In this document: in pieces, positions 26,866 to 37,482 of the stretch
Numbering within the stretch: the stretch's first letter is position 1
Layout: each line of letters begins with the position of its first letter
Assembly (NCBI GenBank): GCA_947259045.1
Contig: CAMYKZ010000008.1
Span: forward strand, 1 to 60,333
From: an uncultured Afifella sp.
GTDB lineage: Bacteria > Pseudomonadota > Alphaproteobacteria > Rhizobiales > Afifellaceae
DNA: 60,333 bases
Direction of reading: 5' to 3'
The notes under the pieces: generated by a model
Databases searched by the model: none
What the model saw: only the letters and a program-made list of their open reading frames with translations
Told to the model about the DNA's origin: nothing
Program-made: the position numbers and the translations under genes

Positions 26866-27450
26866 ATGCGCGGCGCCGCCTTTGCTGTCCTTGTTTTGCT
26901 GGTCAGTGCGGCCGGTCCGAAACCGGGTCTGGCCGACACCGGCGATTCCGGTGTCGAGGCCGTCGACGCTTTTTTTCGAACCTGCCTGTCGGATGCTTCA
27001 GCCTATGATGAACTGGCGGCAGGATTTCACGGCGAGGGCTGGCACATTGCCTCTGATGCAGAGACTGCGAAGATCGATGTGATTCTCGGGGCCTCAAAAG
27101 AGTTTATCGGGAAGAACGATTTTGATGTCCGCCTGGATGTCTTCGCCTCCGGCCCGCTGATCGCAGTGATATCGCAATCGAATCCCGAACAGCCTCTGGT
27201 GGGCTGTTACCTTTACGCGATCGGCGTTCCGGGCGCTTCCGCCAAGGCCGCGCTGCTTGCGCGCACGACGATTCCGGCCCCTGAAAACAAGATTGAAGAA
27301 GGCCATTTTGAAAGCCTGAAGTGGGGGCCCGACAATGGCTTTGACGACCATATCTCGCTCAAGTTCATGCATGTCGTGCCGGGCGGGGCGGCGCAAAAAC
27401 AGCTTGATTTGAACGGCGTGTTGCTCGCCACAACGATTTTCAGAAGGTAG
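26866..27450 (+). CDS. Exported unknown protein embedded between sucC and sucD
   Basis: A 194-residue protein with a signal peptide ([20 protein letters not shown], cleavage near LADTG). The mature domain has two cysteines (FRTCLSD and VGCYLYAIG), alternating strands, and ends in [16 protein letters not shown]. It starts 2 bp after the sucC stop and ends 7 bp before the sucD start, so it is cotranscribed with both. I do not recognise the family; it resembles small exported proteins of unknown role. Its coding quality (GC bias, ribosome spacing) matches its neighbours. Confidence 0.65.
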   Translation: MRGAAFAVLVLLVSAAGPKPGLADTGDSGVEAVDAFFRTCLSDASAYDELAAGFHGEGWHIASDAETAKIDVILGASKEFIGKNDFDVRLDVFASGPLIAVISQSNPEQPLVGCYLYAIGVPGASAKAALLARTTIPAPENKIEEGHFESLKWGPDNGFDDHISLKFMHVVPGGAAQKQLDLNGVLLATTIFRR

Positions 27451-27457
27451 ATTACGG

Positions 27458-28372
27458 ATGTCTATACTCGTTGACAAGAATACCAGAATTATCGTCCAGG
27501 GCCTGACCGGCAAGACCGGGACGTTCCACACCGAACAGGCACTCGGCTATCACGGCACCCAGATGGTGGCCGGCGTGACGCCGGGCAAGGGCGGGTCCAC
27601 CTGGAGCGGCAACCTGCCGGACGGCTCGACTGCGTCGTTGCCGGTATTTGACACCGTTGGCGAAGCAAAAGCGGCGACAGACGCCAACGTCTCGGTTGTC
27701 TATGTTCCGCCGCCGTTTGCCGCCGATTCCATCATGGAGGCGATCAGTGCGGAAATGGAACTGATCGTGACAATTACCGAAGGCATTCCGGTGCTCGACA
27801 TGGTTGCCGCCAAGCGCGCCTTGTGCGGCAGCAAATCCCGATTGCTCGGGCCGAACTGCCCGGGCGTTCTGACGCCGGAGGAATGCAAGATCGGCATCAT
27901 GCCGGGCTCGATCTTCAAGAAGGGCTCCGTCGGGGTCGTCTCGCGCTCCGGTACGCTGACCTATGAGGCGGTTTACCAGACGACCCAGGAAGGTCTCGGC
28001 CAGACCACGGCGGTGGGCATCGGCGGCGATCCGGTCAAGGGGACGGAGTTCATCGACGTCCTAGAGATGTTTCTGGCTGATGATGAGACCAGATCGATTA
28101 TCATGATCGGCGAGATCGGCGGATCGGCTGAAGAGGACGCGGCGCAGTTCCTGTCCGATGAGGCCAAAAAGGGCCGCGCCAAACCGACCGTGGGCTTTAT
28201 CGCCGGACGCACGGCGCCTCCGGGGCGACGGATGGGCCACGCCGGCGCTATCATTTCCGGCGGCAAGGGTGGTGCGGAAGACAAAATCGCGGCCATGGAG
28301 GCTGCCGGGATCACAGTTTCGCCGTCTCCGGCAAAATTGGGCCAGACTCTGGTTGAGGTTCTGAAGGGATAA
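27458..28372 (+). CDS. sucD: Succinyl-CoA synthetase alpha subunit
   Basis: A 304-residue CoA-binding subunit. [24 protein letters not shown] residues (here [10 protein letters not shown] at 15-24) bind CoA, and the phosphorylated histidine is H261 in [24 protein letters not shown] and [10 protein letters not shown] are conserved. It is complete and follows the inserted exported-protein gene by 7 bp. Confidence 0.97.
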   Translation: MSILVDKNTRIIVQGLTGKTGTFHTEQALGYHGTQMVAGVTPGKGGSTWSGNLPDGSTASLPVFDTVGEAKAATDANVSVVYVPPPFAADSIMEAISAEMELIVTITEGIPVLDMVAAKRALCGSKSRLLGPNCPGVLTPEECKIGIMPGSIFKKGSVGVVSRSGTLTYEAVYQTTQEGLGQTTAVGIGGDPVKGTEFIDVLEMFLADDETRSIIMIGEIGGSAEEDAAQFLSDEAKKGRAKPTVGFIAGRTAPPGRRMGHAGAIISGGKGGAEDKIAAMEAAGITVSPSPAKLGQTLVEVLKG

Positions 28373-28469
28373 GGTTCTAATGGCCTCAGGGGTGTCAACA
28401 GGCCGTGCGTGATCATACGTCCGGATAAAAATAACAGAGGCACGGGGCAGGGATGTTCCGCGAAGTCAA

Positions 28470-31445
28470 ATGTCAAGGCAAGAGGCCAATGAAGCCTTCC
28501 AGTTATCCTCCTTTCTTTATGGCGGCAACGCTGCCTATCTTGAAGATCTTTATGCGCGTTATCAGGAAGATCCCGGCTCCGTCGATCAGAGCTGGCAGGC
28601 GTTCTTTACCGGGCTGAAAGACAATCGCGACGACGTGCTGCGCGAGGCGCGCGGCGCGCCCTGGAAACGCAGTGACTGGCCGATTGCCGCCAATGGCGAA
28701 CTGGTCTCTGCCCTTGATGGCGACTGGGCGGCGGTGGAAACCCATATCGACAGCCGCATCAAGGCGAAGGCCCAGACCGGCGGCGTCGAGATTTCAGCCG
28801 ATCAGGTCCAGCAGGCGACAAGGGATTCCATTCGGGCGCTGATGATGATCCGCGCCTACCGCATGCGCGGCCATCTTCACGCCAAACTCGATCCGCTGGG
28901 TATAGCCGCCCGCCGTGACCATGAAGAGCTGCATCCGGCGAGCTACGGTTTTACCGATGCCGATTATGACCGGCCGATCTTCATCGACAATGTGCTCGGG
29001 CTTGAATTTGCGACAATCCCGCAAATGCTCGAAATTCTCCGCCGGACCTATTGTTCGACGCTCGGCGTCGAGTTCATGCACATATCCGATCCGCGCGAAA
29101 AGGGCTGGATCCAGCAGCGCATTGAAGGACCGGACAAGGAGATCACCTTCACCGCGTCCGGCAAGAAAGCCATTTTGAACAAGCTGATCGAGGCCGAAGG
29201 TTTCGAAAAGTTCATCGACGTCAAATATACCGGCACCAAGCGGTTCGGTCTCGATGGCGGCGAATCCGTCGTGCCGGCGCTGGAACAGATCATCAAGCGC
29301 GGCGGCGCGCTGGGCGTCAAGGAGATCGTCTTCGGCATGGCCCACCGCGGCCGGTTGAACATTCTGGCGCAGGTGATGGCCAAGCCGCACCGGGCGATCT
29401 TCCACGAATTCAAGGGCGGATCCTACCATCCCGACGACGTGGAAGGGTCCGGCGATGTGAAATACCATCTCGGCGCTTCTTCCGACCGAACCTTTGACGA
29501 CAACAATGTGCACCTGTCGCTGACGGCCAACCCGTCGCATCTGGAAATCGTCAATCCGGTGGTGCTCGGCAAGGCGCGCGCCAAACAGGATCAGCTTGAA
29601 ACAAAGGACGCAACCGGCGCCCGCGAGCGGACATCCGTGTTGCCGTTGCTGCTGCACGGCGATGCGGCGTTTGCCGGCCAGGGTGTTGTCGCGGAATGTT
29701 TCGGCCTGTCCGGCCTGCGCGGTCACAAGACCGGCGGCTCGATCCATTTTATCATCAACAACCAGATCGGCTTCACCACCAATCCCAGGTTCTCCAGATC
29801 ATCGCCCTATCCCTCCGATGTGGCGAAAATGATCGAAGCGCCGATTTTCCATGTCAATGGCGACGATCCGGAAGCGGTGGTGTTTGCCGCCAAGGTGGCG
29901 ACGGAATTCCGTCAGGAGTTCCGCAAGCCGGTCGTCATCGACATGTTCTGCTATCGCCGGTTCGGCCATAACGAAGGCGACGAGCCCGCCTTTACCCAGC
30001 CGATCATGTACAAGGCGATCCGCAGTCATCCATCGACGCTGGAAATCTATTCCCGCAAGCTGATCGAGCAAGGCCTCGTCACTGCGGAAGACGTTGACAG
30101 GCAGAAGGCGGACTGGCGGGCGCATTTGGAAGCCGAGTTTGAGACCGGCAACAATTACAAACCCAACAAGGCCGATTGGCTGGACGGCGCCTGGTCGGGC
30201 CTGACTACGCCGATTTCCGGCGACGAACGGCGGGTCGGCGATACCGGCGTTGACCGCAGGATATTGACCGACATCGGCGGGCGGCTGGGTTCCGTTCCGG
30301 CCGATTTCAAGGTCCACCGGACGATCCAGAGGTTTCTCGGCAATCGCGGCAAGATGATCGAGACCGGGCAGGGTCTCGACTGGGCGATGGGCGAAGCGCT
30401 GGCGTTCGGCTCGCTGATGAAGGAGGGATACGATATCCGGCTTTCCGGCCAGGATGTGGAGCGCGGTACGTTCTCGCAGCGGCACTCGGTGCTCTATGAT
30501 CAGGAAACCGAAGAACGATACGTGTCGCTCAATCACCTGGAAGACGGTCAGACGACAGAGTTTGAGGTCATCAATTCGATGCTGTCGGAGGAGGCCGTGC
30601 TCGGCTTCGAATATGGCTATTCGCTTTCGGAGCCGAAAACGCTGACGCTCTGGGAGGCCCAGTTCGGCGATTTCGCCAATGGCGCACAGGTCATTTTCGA
30701 TCAGTTCCTGTCGTCGGGCGAGCGCAAATGGCTGAGAATGTCCGGCCTTGTCTGCCTGCTGCCGCACGGTTACGAAGGCCAGGGGCCGGAACATTCCTCC
30801 GCTCGGCTGGAGCGTTTTCTGCAAATGTGTGCGGAAGACAATATGCAGGTTGCCTACTGCACCACGCCGTCGAACTATTTTCATATTCTCCGGCGCCAGA
30901 TGCACCGGACATTCCGCAAGCCGCTGATCCTGATGACGCCGAAATCCCTGCTTCGGCACAAGCGCGCTGTCTCGCGGCTCGACGAAATGGCTGATGGTTC
31001 GACGTTCCACAGGCTGCTTTATGATGATGCGCAGATGCTGGACGGCCAGGCCATCAAACTGGTGCCCGATGACAAGATCCGGCGTGTCGTGCTGTGTTCG
31101 GGGAAAGTCTATTTCGATCTTTATGAAGAGCGCGAAAAACGCGGCGTCGACGATATTTACCTGATGCGGGTGGAACAGCTTTACCCGTTCCCGATGAAGG
31201 CGCTCAGCGATGAACTGAACCGTTTCAAGGCGGCGGAAGTGATCTGGTGCCAGGAAGAGCCGCAGAATATGGGCGGCTGGACCTTCGTCGAGCCGCGTAT
31301 TTCCGCCGTCATGGCGATGGTCGGCAGAGATAACGCACGGCCGCGTTACGCCGGCAGAGCGGCCTCGGCGGCAACCGCGACGGGGCTGATGTCGAAGCAC
31401 AATTATCAGCGTGATGAATTTCTTGAGGACGCGCTCGGGGATTAG
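28470..31445 (+). CDS. sucA: 2-oxoglutarate dehydrogenase E1 component
   Basis: A 991-residue thiamine-diphosphate enzyme that decarboxylates 2-oxoglutarate and passes succinyl to SucB. The N-terminal helper segment [20 protein letters not shown], the histidine-rich [16 protein letters not shown], the ThDP/Mg site around [19 protein letters not shown] and [12 protein letters not shown], and the C-terminal [12 protein letters not shown] with FVEPR are all present. The length is normal. The first ATG (28470) has only a weak ribosome binding site; the conserved segment begins a few residues later, so the start is safe to within about ten codons. Confidence 0.97.
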   Translation: MSRQEANEAFQLSSFLYGGNAAYLEDLYARYQEDPGSVDQSWQAFFTGLKDNRDDVLREARGAPWKRSDWPIAANGELVSALDGDWAAVETHIDSRIKAKAQTGGVEISADQVQQATRDSIRALMMIRAYRMRGHLHAKLDPLGIAARRDHEELHPASYGFTDADYDRPIFIDNVLGLEFATIPQMLEILRRTYCSTLGVEFMHISDPREKGWIQQRIEGPDKEITFTASGKKAILNKLIEAEGFEKFIDVKYTGTKRFGLDGGESVVPALEQIIKRGGALGVKEIVFGMAHRGRLNILAQVMAKPHRAIFHEFKGGSYHPDDVEGSGDVKYHLGASSDRTFDDNNVHLSLTANPSHLEIVNPVVLGKARAKQDQLETKDATGARERTSVLPLLLHGDAAFAGQGVVAECFGLSGLRGHKTGGSIHFIINNQIGFTTNPRFSRSSPYPSDVAKMIEAPIFHVNGDDPEAVVFAAKVATEFRQEFRKPVVIDMFCYRRFGHNEGDEPAFTQPIMYKAIRSHPSTLEIYSRKLIEQGLVTAEDVDRQKADWRAHLEAEFETGNNYKPNKADWLDGAWSGLTTPISGDERRVGDTGVDRRILTDIGGRLGSVPADFKVHRTIQRFLGNRGKMIETGQGLDWAMGEALAFGSLMKEGYDIRLSGQDVERGTFSQRHSVLYDQETEERYVSLNHLEDGQTTEFEVINSMLSEEAVLGFEYGYSLSEPKTLTLWEAQFGDFANGAQVIFDQFLSSGERKWLRMSGLVCLLPHGYEGQGPEHSSARLERFLQMCAEDNMQVAYCTTPSNYFHILRRQMHRTFRKPLILMTPKSLLRHKRAVSRLDEMADGSTFHRLLYDDAQMLDGQAIKLVPDDKIRRVVLCSGKVYFDLYEEREKRGVDDIYLMRVEQLYPFPMKALSDELNRFKAAEVIWCQEEPQNMGGWTFVEPRISAVMAMVGRDNARPRYAGRAASAATATGLMSKHNYQRDEFLEDALGD

Positions 31446-31500
31446 ACCGGAACAGGGCGCTGCTGCGTCAACCGAATGCAAGGACAGGATACCGGATAGC

Positions 31501-32739
31501 ATGGCAACAGATATCAAAGTGCCGACACTGGGTGAGTCGGTGACCGAAGCGACAGTCGGTCAGTGGTTCAAGAAAGAGGGCGAGGCCGTCGCCCGCGACG
31601 AACCGCTGGTTGAGCTTGAGACCGACAAGGTGACGATTGAAGTGCCGGCGCCGTCCGCCGGCAAGCTGGAATCGATCTCGGTGAAGGACGGTGAAACCGT
31701 TGCCGTCGGCGCGCTGCTGGGAACGTTCTTGGAGGGTGAGGGTGCGCCGGCCGCCGATGCGGAGCCGAAAGCCGGGTCCGGCAATGGCGCAGATGATGCG
31801 TCCGCAGCAGCGGCTGCCCCGCAGACCAGCGCAGACACCGACATGCCGCCTGCGCCGTCGGCGAAGAAAATGATGGACGAGCAGGGCCTGTCACCCGACG
31901 ATGTCTCCGGCAGCGGCAAGCGCGGGCAGGTGCTGAAGGGCGATGTGCTTGAAGCCTTGGCGAAGACCGGTGCGCCGGATCAGAGCAAGACTGCCGCCGC
32001 GCCCGCCCAGGCCCGTGCGCCGTCTTCCGCCGACGAGGAAAGCCGCGAAGAGCGCGTGAAGATGACGCGGCTGCGCCAGACCATTGCCCGGCGCCTGAAA
32101 GATGCCCAGCAGACCGCCGCCATGCTGACCACTTTCAACGAGGTGGATATGGGTCCGGTGATGGATCTGCGCAAAAGCTACAAGGAACTGTTTGAAAAAA
32201 AGCACGGCGTCAAACTCGGCTTCATGGGTTTTTTCGCCAAGGCCGTCTGCCATGCCCTGAAGGAAGTCCCGGCCGTCAATGCCGAGATTGACGGCACGGA
32301 CATCATCTACAAGCAATATTGCCACATCGGCGTCGCCGTCGGCACGGACAAGGGGCTCGTCGTCCCGGTGGTGCGCGACGCCGACCAGATGAGCATTGCG
32401 GAAATCGAGAAGGAGATCGGCAATCTTGGCCGCAAGGCGCGTGACGGCAAGCTTGGCCTTGCCGACATGCAGGGCGGCACCTTCACGCTTTCAAACGGCG
32501 GGGTCTACGGATCGCTGATGTCGACGCCGATCCTCAACGCGCCGCAGTCCGGTATTCTCGGCATGCACAAGATCCAGGAGCGGCCGATGGCCGTCGGCGG
32601 TGAAGTCAAGATACGGCCGATGATGTATCTGGCGCTGTCTTACGATCACCGTATCGTTGACGGCAAGGAGGCGGTGACCTTCCTGGTGCGGGTCAAGGAA
32701 AGCCTTGAAGACCCGCAACGTCTGGTGCTGGATTTGTGA
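31501..32739 (+). CDS. sucB: Dihydrolipoamide succinyltransferase (E2 of 2-oxoglutarate dehydrogenase)
   Basis: A 412-residue protein in three parts: an N-terminal lipoyl domain with the lipoylated K43 in ETDKVTIE, an Ala/Pro/Ser-rich linker, a peripheral-subunit-binding domain ([20 protein letters not shown]), a second linker, and the catalytic domain with [11 protein letters not shown] containing H383. There is a single lipoyl domain, as usual for SucB. It starts 55 bp after sucA. Confidence 0.97.
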   Translation: MATDIKVPTLGESVTEATVGQWFKKEGEAVARDEPLVELETDKVTIEVPAPSAGKLESISVKDGETVAVGALLGTFLEGEGAPAADAEPKAGSGNGADDASAAAAAPQTSADTDMPPAPSAKKMMDEQGLSPDDVSGSGKRGQVLKGDVLEALAKTGAPDQSKTAAAPAQARAPSSADEESREERVKMTRLRQTIARRLKDAQQTAAMLTTFNEVDMGPVMDLRKSYKELFEKKHGVKLGFMGFFAKAVCHALKEVPAVNAEIDGTDIIYKQYCHIGVAVGTDKGLVVPVVRDADQMSIAEIEKEIGNLGRKARDGKLGLADMQGGTFTLSNGGVYGSLMSTPILNAPQSGILGMHKIQERPMAVGGEVKIRPMMYLALSYDHRIVDGKEAVTFLVRVKESLEDPQRLVLDL

Positions 32740-32774
32740 GAACCGGTTTTGCAACGACGGCTGGCGAATAATCC

Positions 32775-33521
32775 ATGACAAAGATTGCCATCATCACCGG
32801 CGGCAGCCGCGGTATCGGCGCCGCGACAGCTCGGCTGGCTGCCGCGGCCGGTTATGATATCTGCGTCAATTATGCCGGCGACGAAGCGGCAGCGCACAAG
32901 GTTGCGGGCGATATCGAAAAACTGGGGCGCCGGGCGATGCCGTTTCAGGCCGACGTCGGCGACGAGGCTGCCGTCAAGGCCATGTTCGAAGAAGTCGACA
33001 GGGAATTCGGCCCTGTGACGGCGCTTGTCAATAATGCCGGCATCGTCGATCTGCCGCAGCCGGTGGCGGAGATGACGGCGGCCCGGCTGCAGCAGATGTT
33101 CGCCACCAATATTCTGGGATGTTTCCTGTGCGCCCGCGAGGCGGTGCTGCGCATGTCGACGCGATACGGCGGATCGGGCGGCGCGATCGTCAATCTGTCG
33201 TCGGTCGCAGCCGTTCTGGGATCGCCTGGCCAGTATGTCGATTATGCCGCATCCAAGGGCGCGATCGATGCGATGACGATAGGCCTGGCGCGGGAAGTGG
33301 CCAATGAGGGCGTGCGTGTCAACGCGGTCCGGCCGGGCATTATCGACACGGATATCCATGCCAGCGGCGGGGTTCCCGACCGTGTGGCGAAACTGAAAGA
33401 TACGATCCCGATGAAACGGCCCGGCAGCGCGGAAGAGGTCGCTGAGACGATCGTCTGGCTGATGTCGGACAAGGCGTCCTACTGTGCAGGCGCGATCATA
33501 GATGTAACCGGCGGACGCTGA
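32775..33521 (+). CDS. SDR-family oxidoreductase between sucB and lpd
   Basis: A 248-residue classical short-chain dehydrogenase. ITGGSRGIGAATARL is the cofactor glycine motif, NNAG follows near residue 90, the catalytic Ser lies in IVNLSSVAA, and YAASKGAID gives the YxxxK pair. RPGIIDTDIHASG and the final GAIIDVTGGR are typical of FabG-like enzymes. Such a gene is commonly found between sucB and lpd in this order. The substrate is unknown; NADP preference is suggested only weakly by the motif. Confidence 0.85.
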   Translation: MTKIAIITGGSRGIGAATARLAAAAGYDICVNYAGDEAAAHKVAGDIEKLGRRAMPFQADVGDEAAVKAMFEEVDREFGPVTALVNNAGIVDLPQPVAEMTAARLQQMFATNILGCFLCAREAVLRMSTRYGGSGGAIVNLSSVAAVLGSPGQYVDYAASKGAIDAMTIGLAREVANEGVRVNAVRPGIIDTDIHASGGVPDRVAKLKDTIPMKRPGSAEEVAETIVWLMSDKASYCAGAIIDVTGGR

Positions 33522-33543
33522 ACGGACCTGGAGAAACTTGCCA

Positions 33544-34950
33544 ATGGCTGACCCATACGACCTGATTGTTATCGGAACCGGACCCGGCGGTTATGTCTGT
33601 GCCGTGCGGGCAGCCCAGCTCGGTCTGAAAGTCGCCGTGGTGGAGAAATGGCCGACATATGGCGGCACCTGCCTGAACATCGGCTGCATTCCATCCAAGG
33701 CGATGCTGCATGCCTCCGAAATGTTTGAGGAGGCCGGTCACGGATTTGCGGCGCTGGGCATCAAGGTCAGCAAACCGAAGCTCGATCTGAAAGGCATGAT
33801 GGCGCACAAGGACGGCGTGGTGAAAGCCAATGTCGACGGCGTCGCGTTCCTGTTCAAGAAAAACAAGGTGGATGCGTTTCAGGGCACCGGCAAGGTGCTC
33901 GGCGCGGGCAAGGTCGAGGTGGCCGGCGAAGACGGCAAGAATCAGACACTGGAGAGCAGGGCGATCGTGATCGCCACCGGTTCGGATTCAACCCCGCTTC
34001 CGGGCGTTGAAATTGACGAGAAGCTTGTGGTCACGTCGACCGGCGGATTGGAGCTTGGCAAGGTTCCCGGCAAATTGCTCGTTGTCGGCGCCGGCGTGAT
34101 CGGTCTGGAGCTCGGATCGGTCTGGCGGCGTCTTGGCGCAGAGGTGACGGTGGTGGAATTTCTCGACCGGATCCTGCCGGGAATGGACAATGATGTCGCC
34201 AAGCAATGCCAGCGCATCCTCGGCAAGCAGGGCGTGACATTCAGGCTCGGTTCCAAGGTCACCGGCGTTGAGAAGACGAAGGGCGGTCTTAAAGTATCCG
34301 TCGAACCCTCCAAGGGCGGCGAGGCTGAGGTTCTGGACGCCGACATCGTGCTGGTTTCCATCGGCCGTATTCCCTATACGCAGGGCCTCGGACTGGAGGA
34401 CGCCGGCATCGAACTGGACGAGCGCCGGCGGATAAAAACCGATGCGCACTACCAGACCAATGTCGCCGGCATATATGCCATTGGCGATGTCATTGCCGGG
34501 CCGATGCTGGCGCACAAGGCCGAGGATGAGGGGGTTGCAGTCGCGGAGATCCTTGCCGGCCAGGCGGGCCACGTTAATTACGGCGTCATTCCCAATGTGG
34601 TTTACACCGAACCTGAGATTGCAACGGTGGGCAAGAGCGAAGAAGAGCTCAAGGAGGCCGGAATTGGCTACAAGACCGGAAAGTTTCCGTTCACCGCCAA
34701 CGGGCGCGCGCGGGCGATGAACGCCACCGACGGGTTCGTCAAATTCATCGCCGACGCGGAAACCGACCGGGTGCTTGGCGTACACATTATCGGCCATGGC
34801 GCCGGTGAACTGATCCACGAAGCAGCGGTGCTGATGGAATTCGGCGGATCGTCAGAAGATCTCGCGCGGACCTGCCATGCCCATCCGACAATGTCTGAAG
34901 CGGTGCGCGAAGCGGCAATGGCGACCTATTTCAAGCCGATCCACATGTGA
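33544..34950 (+). CDS. lpd: Dihydrolipoyl dehydrogenase
   Basis: A 468-residue flavoprotein (E3) that reoxidises dihydrolipoamide with NAD. FAD motif VIGTGPGGYVCA (residues 9-20), redox-active C43 and C48 in GGTCLNIGCIPSK, NAD motif VVGAGVIGLELGSVW, YAIGDVIAGPMLAHKA, and the C-terminal catalytic His-Glu pair in CHAHPTMSEA. ATG at 33544 follows GGAG by 11 bp. It is the last gene of the TCA operon. Confidence 0.97.
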   Translation: MADPYDLIVIGTGPGGYVCAVRAAQLGLKVAVVEKWPTYGGTCLNIGCIPSKAMLHASEMFEEAGHGFAALGIKVSKPKLDLKGMMAHKDGVVKANVDGVAFLFKKNKVDAFQGTGKVLGAGKVEVAGEDGKNQTLESRAIVIATGSDSTPLPGVEIDEKLVVTSTGGLELGKVPGKLLVVGAGVIGLELGSVWRRLGAEVTVVEFLDRILPGMDNDVAKQCQRILGKQGVTFRLGSKVTGVEKTKGGLKVSVEPSKGGEAEVLDADIVLVSIGRIPYTQGLGLEDAGIELDERRRIKTDAHYQTNVAGIYAIGDVIAGPMLAHKAEDEGVAVAEILAGQAGHVNYGVIPNVVYTEPEIATVGKSEEELKEAGIGYKTGKFPFTANGRARAMNATDGFVKFIADAETDRVLGVHIIGHGAGELIHEAAVLMEFGGSSEDLARTCHAHPTMSEAVREAAMATYFKPIHM

Positions 34951-34980
34951 GCCGGATCTGCAGCGCTCGGCGTCGTATCA

Positions 34981-35015
34981 GCTAAAACAACGCCGGCTTC
35001 CTCAGGAAGCCGGCG
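34981..35015 (-). terminator. Terminator hairpin, downstream of the small exported gene and of lpd
   Basis: CGCCGGCTTCC (34991-35001) and GGAAGCCGGCG (35005-35015) form a perfect 11-bp stem with a 3-nt loop. Read on the minus strand the stem is followed by TTGTTTT, so it is a good rho-independent terminator for the gene at 35042-35278. On the plus strand it also follows lpd by 40 bp, but with little T-tract. Confidence 0.8.
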
Positions 35016-35041
35016 CCTGTTCTGGAGGTACAATAGAAACG

Positions 35042-35278
35042 CTATTCAGCGATTGCTTCTTCGTCCGACGGCACAAGGTTTGCCTCATCTGCCTCAGAAA
35101 CCGTTTCAGGCAGTTTGACAGTGTCGTCAAATGTACTCATCGTCGTGGCTTCGTCATCTTCGACGGAAGCCATTACCTGCTTTGTATGCCCGAAGCCGCA
35201 GCCACCCATGGCAAAGGCTGATGATGCGAAGGCCAGCACAGCGATCGATGCGAACAAAGCCGTCAGGATATTGCGCAT
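35042..35278 (-). CDS. Small exported acidic protein
   Basis: A 78-residue protein: a signal peptide of 23 residues (MRNILTALFASIAVLAFASS and then AFA), followed by MGGCGFGHTKQ and an acidic tail (EDDEATT, SEADEANL, SDEEAIAE). The mature part is about 55 residues and probably disordered. GGCG-x-H could bind metal, which is speculation. Its own terminator hairpin lies just downstream. I know similar short exported proteins only as hypothetical. Confidence 0.6.
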   Translation of the reverse strand: MRNILTALFASIAVLAFASSAFAMGGCGFGHTKQVMASVEDDEATTMSTFDDTVKLPETVSEADEANLVPSDEEAIAE

Positions 35279-35392
35279 TGGGAAGTCTCCTCGGTTTCGC
35301 GGATGAACGATATCGTCCGCTTCCCTTGTCGCAACGGAAGTTTAACCGAATTCGGGCGCAAGCGGAAGCGTTCCGCTCTCACATAATCGTCA

Positions 35393-36412
35393 TTACAGGC
35401 CGCCGGCCCTGGTCAGGCTGTAACCCGCATCGGCGAACAATTTGACCAGACCGGTGCTGCCGGGCAGGTGAAGCGCGCCGACGGCAATGAAAACACCGCC
35501 CTTTTCCAGTTCGCCCAGGGCGCGCTGCTGCATTCTGATGTTGCGCTCATTGATCACCGGTCCCTCGAAGCTTTCCATCGCCTTGCTGGCCGCCGGATAG
35601 TCTGCTTTCATCTGCTCCGACAAGGACAGCATCATGGCGATCCGGCCGCGCTGGTGCATGCGGATCGTCGTCTCGTACATGTCTTCGGTCAACTGGCTGC
35701 CGGCGCGAACACCCTCAAGCAGGGCGGCAAGCTGGGTGCCTTCATCCAGAGAATTGATGAGTGACAATTGCTCATCGAGGGTTTCAAGCCCGATCACCGG
35801 GACATTATTCTCCTGGGCGTAACCGATCAGCCGTGCATCGAGCACCTTTTCACCACGCATCATGGCGACCTTGGCGCAGGCCGGGATGGACATGGTGAGT
35901 GAAAGAAATGTCGCCCTCATGCGGCGGGCGCTGAACCAGGGCATGCCGTGCCTGGCTGTTGCTTCGCCAAGCAGTTTCTGTTCCGTCTCGCTGAGCCGGT
36001 CGTCCAGTGTTTCGCCGGCGGGCAGCATGCCGTATTGCTGCACGATCGCCATCTGCCGGGACATGTTGGGGTTCAGATCGGCAATTTCGACGATTAGCGC
36101 ACGGGCATTTTTCAGCACCGGCTCGACAATCTGCAGATGATCCAGCACCCGCTGATCGGTGACATGGGCTGTGCCGAACAGATAGGACGGTTTGACGCCA
36201 GGTTTCTCGATCTGCCAGAAAATGCCTTCATTGTTCTCAATCGCTGCGAAATGATCGAGCATGGCCTGATAGCGGTCGGGATTGTCGCGCCGCATCTTTT
36301 CGACCATGTCTGCGCCCGCGCACGCGGCCGGTTGTGCGGCGGCATTACCGCTCAGCGCTGCGGCCAGAATGCTCAATGCCGCGAACAGGGCGGAAAGCCT
36401 GAAAAGATCCAT
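35393..36412 (-). CDS. TraB/GumN family exported protein
   Basis: A 339-residue protein with a signal peptide (SALFAALSILAAALSGNAAA). The TraB/GumN core is visible in FWQIEKPGVKPSYLFGTAHV, RALIVEIADLN, the GETLDDRL segment and the C-terminal GGVFIAVGALHLPGSTGLV. The GxxH motifs (GTAHV and GALHL) are characteristic and suggest a metal-dependent activity similar to the Tiki/TraB protease-like fold, unproven in bacteria. The start at 36412 avoids overlap with xerC; AGGATG is near. Confidence 0.8.
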   Translation of the reverse strand: MDLFRLSALFAALSILAAALSGNAAAQPAACAGADMVEKMRRDNPDRYQAMLDHFAAIENNEGIFWQIEKPGVKPSYLFGTAHVTDQRVLDHLQIVEPVLKNARALIVEIADLNPNMSRQMAIVQQYGMLPAGETLDDRLSETEQKLLGEATARHGMPWFSARRMRATFLSLTMSIPACAKVAMMRGEKVLDARLIGYAQENNVPVIGLETLDEQLSLINSLDEGTQLAALLEGVRAGSQLTEDMYETTIRMHQRGRIAMMLSLSEQMKADYPAASKAMESFEGPVINERNIRMQQRALGELEKGGVFIAVGALHLPGSTGLVKLFADAGYSLTRAGGL

Positions 36413-36416
36413 GACG

Positions 36417-37385
36417 TCATCCTTTGACAATTTGCGAAGATGTGGCGCGCGGATGGGCGTCGCGGTAGACATCCAGAAGCCGTTGCGCATCAATATGGGT
36501 ATAGGTCTGCGTGGTTGAAAGGCTGGCATGGCCGAGCAGTTCCTGGATGGTCCGCAGATCTCCGCCCTTGCCAAGCAGGTGCGTGGCGAAAGAATGCCGC
36601 AATGCGTGCGGCGTTGCGGTGTCATCCAGACCAAGCGCAGACCGCAGGTGGCGAACCGCCTTCTGCACGATCGCCGGCTGCAGCGGCCCGCCCTTGGCGC
36701 CGCGAAACAGCGGCTCCTCTGTTGCCAGGTGGTACGGACAGGCGGCGATATAACAATCCACGGCGTCGGTGACGGCCGGCAGAACCGGAACGATCCGTTC
36801 CCTGCCGCCCTTGCCTCTGATGCGCATGCTCTTGCCGACAAGCGGCGCCTGGCCGCGATTCAGGCCGAGCGCTTCGCCGATGCGCAGGCCGCAGCCGTAA
36901 AGCAGCGTCAGTACCGCCTTGTCGCGCAGGCCGATCCAGCTTTCCTCATTGAGCGCGGTTGCGGTGTCGAGCAGATTTGCCGCGTCGGATACACTCAGTG
37001 CCCGTGGCAGGCTTTTGCCCTGTTTTGGCGTGCTGATGGCTGTAAAGACGCTGGTGGAGACGATGCCGCGCCGGTCGCAATAACTGGCAAATGACCGCAG
37101 TGCCGCCAACTGCCGTGCCAGCGAGCGCGAGCCCGTACCCGCTCGCCGGCGGGTGGCGAGAAATCCGCGCACATCGGCCGGCCGCAATTCGCCGATGGCC
37201 CCGATCGTCACAGGTGCGCCAAGATGACCGGTCAGGAACTGGAAAAACTGCCTGATATCGCGCTGATAGGCTTCAAGCGTCTTGTCGGCGAGGCGCTTTT
37301 CGCTCGACAGATAGCGCACCCAGCCGGCCACGGCCCGCGCCGTTTCCGGCGCCATATAGGTGAGAAAGGCATTTTGCTCCGTCAC
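36417..37385 (-). CDS. xerC: Tyrosine recombinase XerC
   Basis: A 322-residue tyrosine recombinase that, with XerD, resolves chromosome dimers at dif. The SAM-like N-terminal domain (WVRYLSSEKRLADKTLEAYQ) precedes the catalytic domain with R168 (GCGLRIGEAL), K192 (RGKGGRERIVP), H260 and R263 (PHALRHSFATHLL), H286 (LLGHASLSTTQ) and nucleophile Y295. XerC rather than XerD is inferred from its position between priA and a TraB/GumN gene and from sequence impression. It is a housekeeping gene; no mobile element surrounds it. Confidence 0.87.
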   Translation of the reverse strand: MTEQNAFLTYMAPETARAVAGWVRYLSSEKRLADKTLEAYQRDIRQFFQFLTGHLGAPVTIGAIGELRPADVRGFLATRRRAGTGSRSLARQLAALRSFASYCDRRGIVSTSVFTAISTPKQGKSLPRALSVSDAANLLDTATALNEESWIGLRDKAVLTLLYGCGLRIGEALGLNRGQAPLVGKSMRIRGKGGRERIVPVLPAVTDAVDCYIAACPYHLATEEPLFRGAKGGPLQPAIVQKAVRHLRSALGLDDTATPHALRHSFATHLLGKGGDLRTIQELLGHASLSTTQTYTHIDAQRLLDVYRDAHPRATSSQIVKG

Positions 37386-37482
37386 GGGCCCGTTCCTTTG
37401 CCGCCAGCCGGTTTCTCCGCCACAATGGCGGCAATTGGTTGACAGGGTATGACCGGGATGCGGATTAGCGGGCTGGCAGGCG

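Noticed and set aside
29799..31517. A 572-codon minus-strand frame opposite sucA
   Set aside because: It is the mirror of a strongly conserved coding sequence in GC-rich DNA, where long antisense frames are expected.
36417..37385. Tyrosine recombinase as sign of an integrative element
   Set aside because: Length, active-site layout and the housekeeping neighbourhood indicate chromosomal XerC; no attachment repeats or cargo genes flank it.
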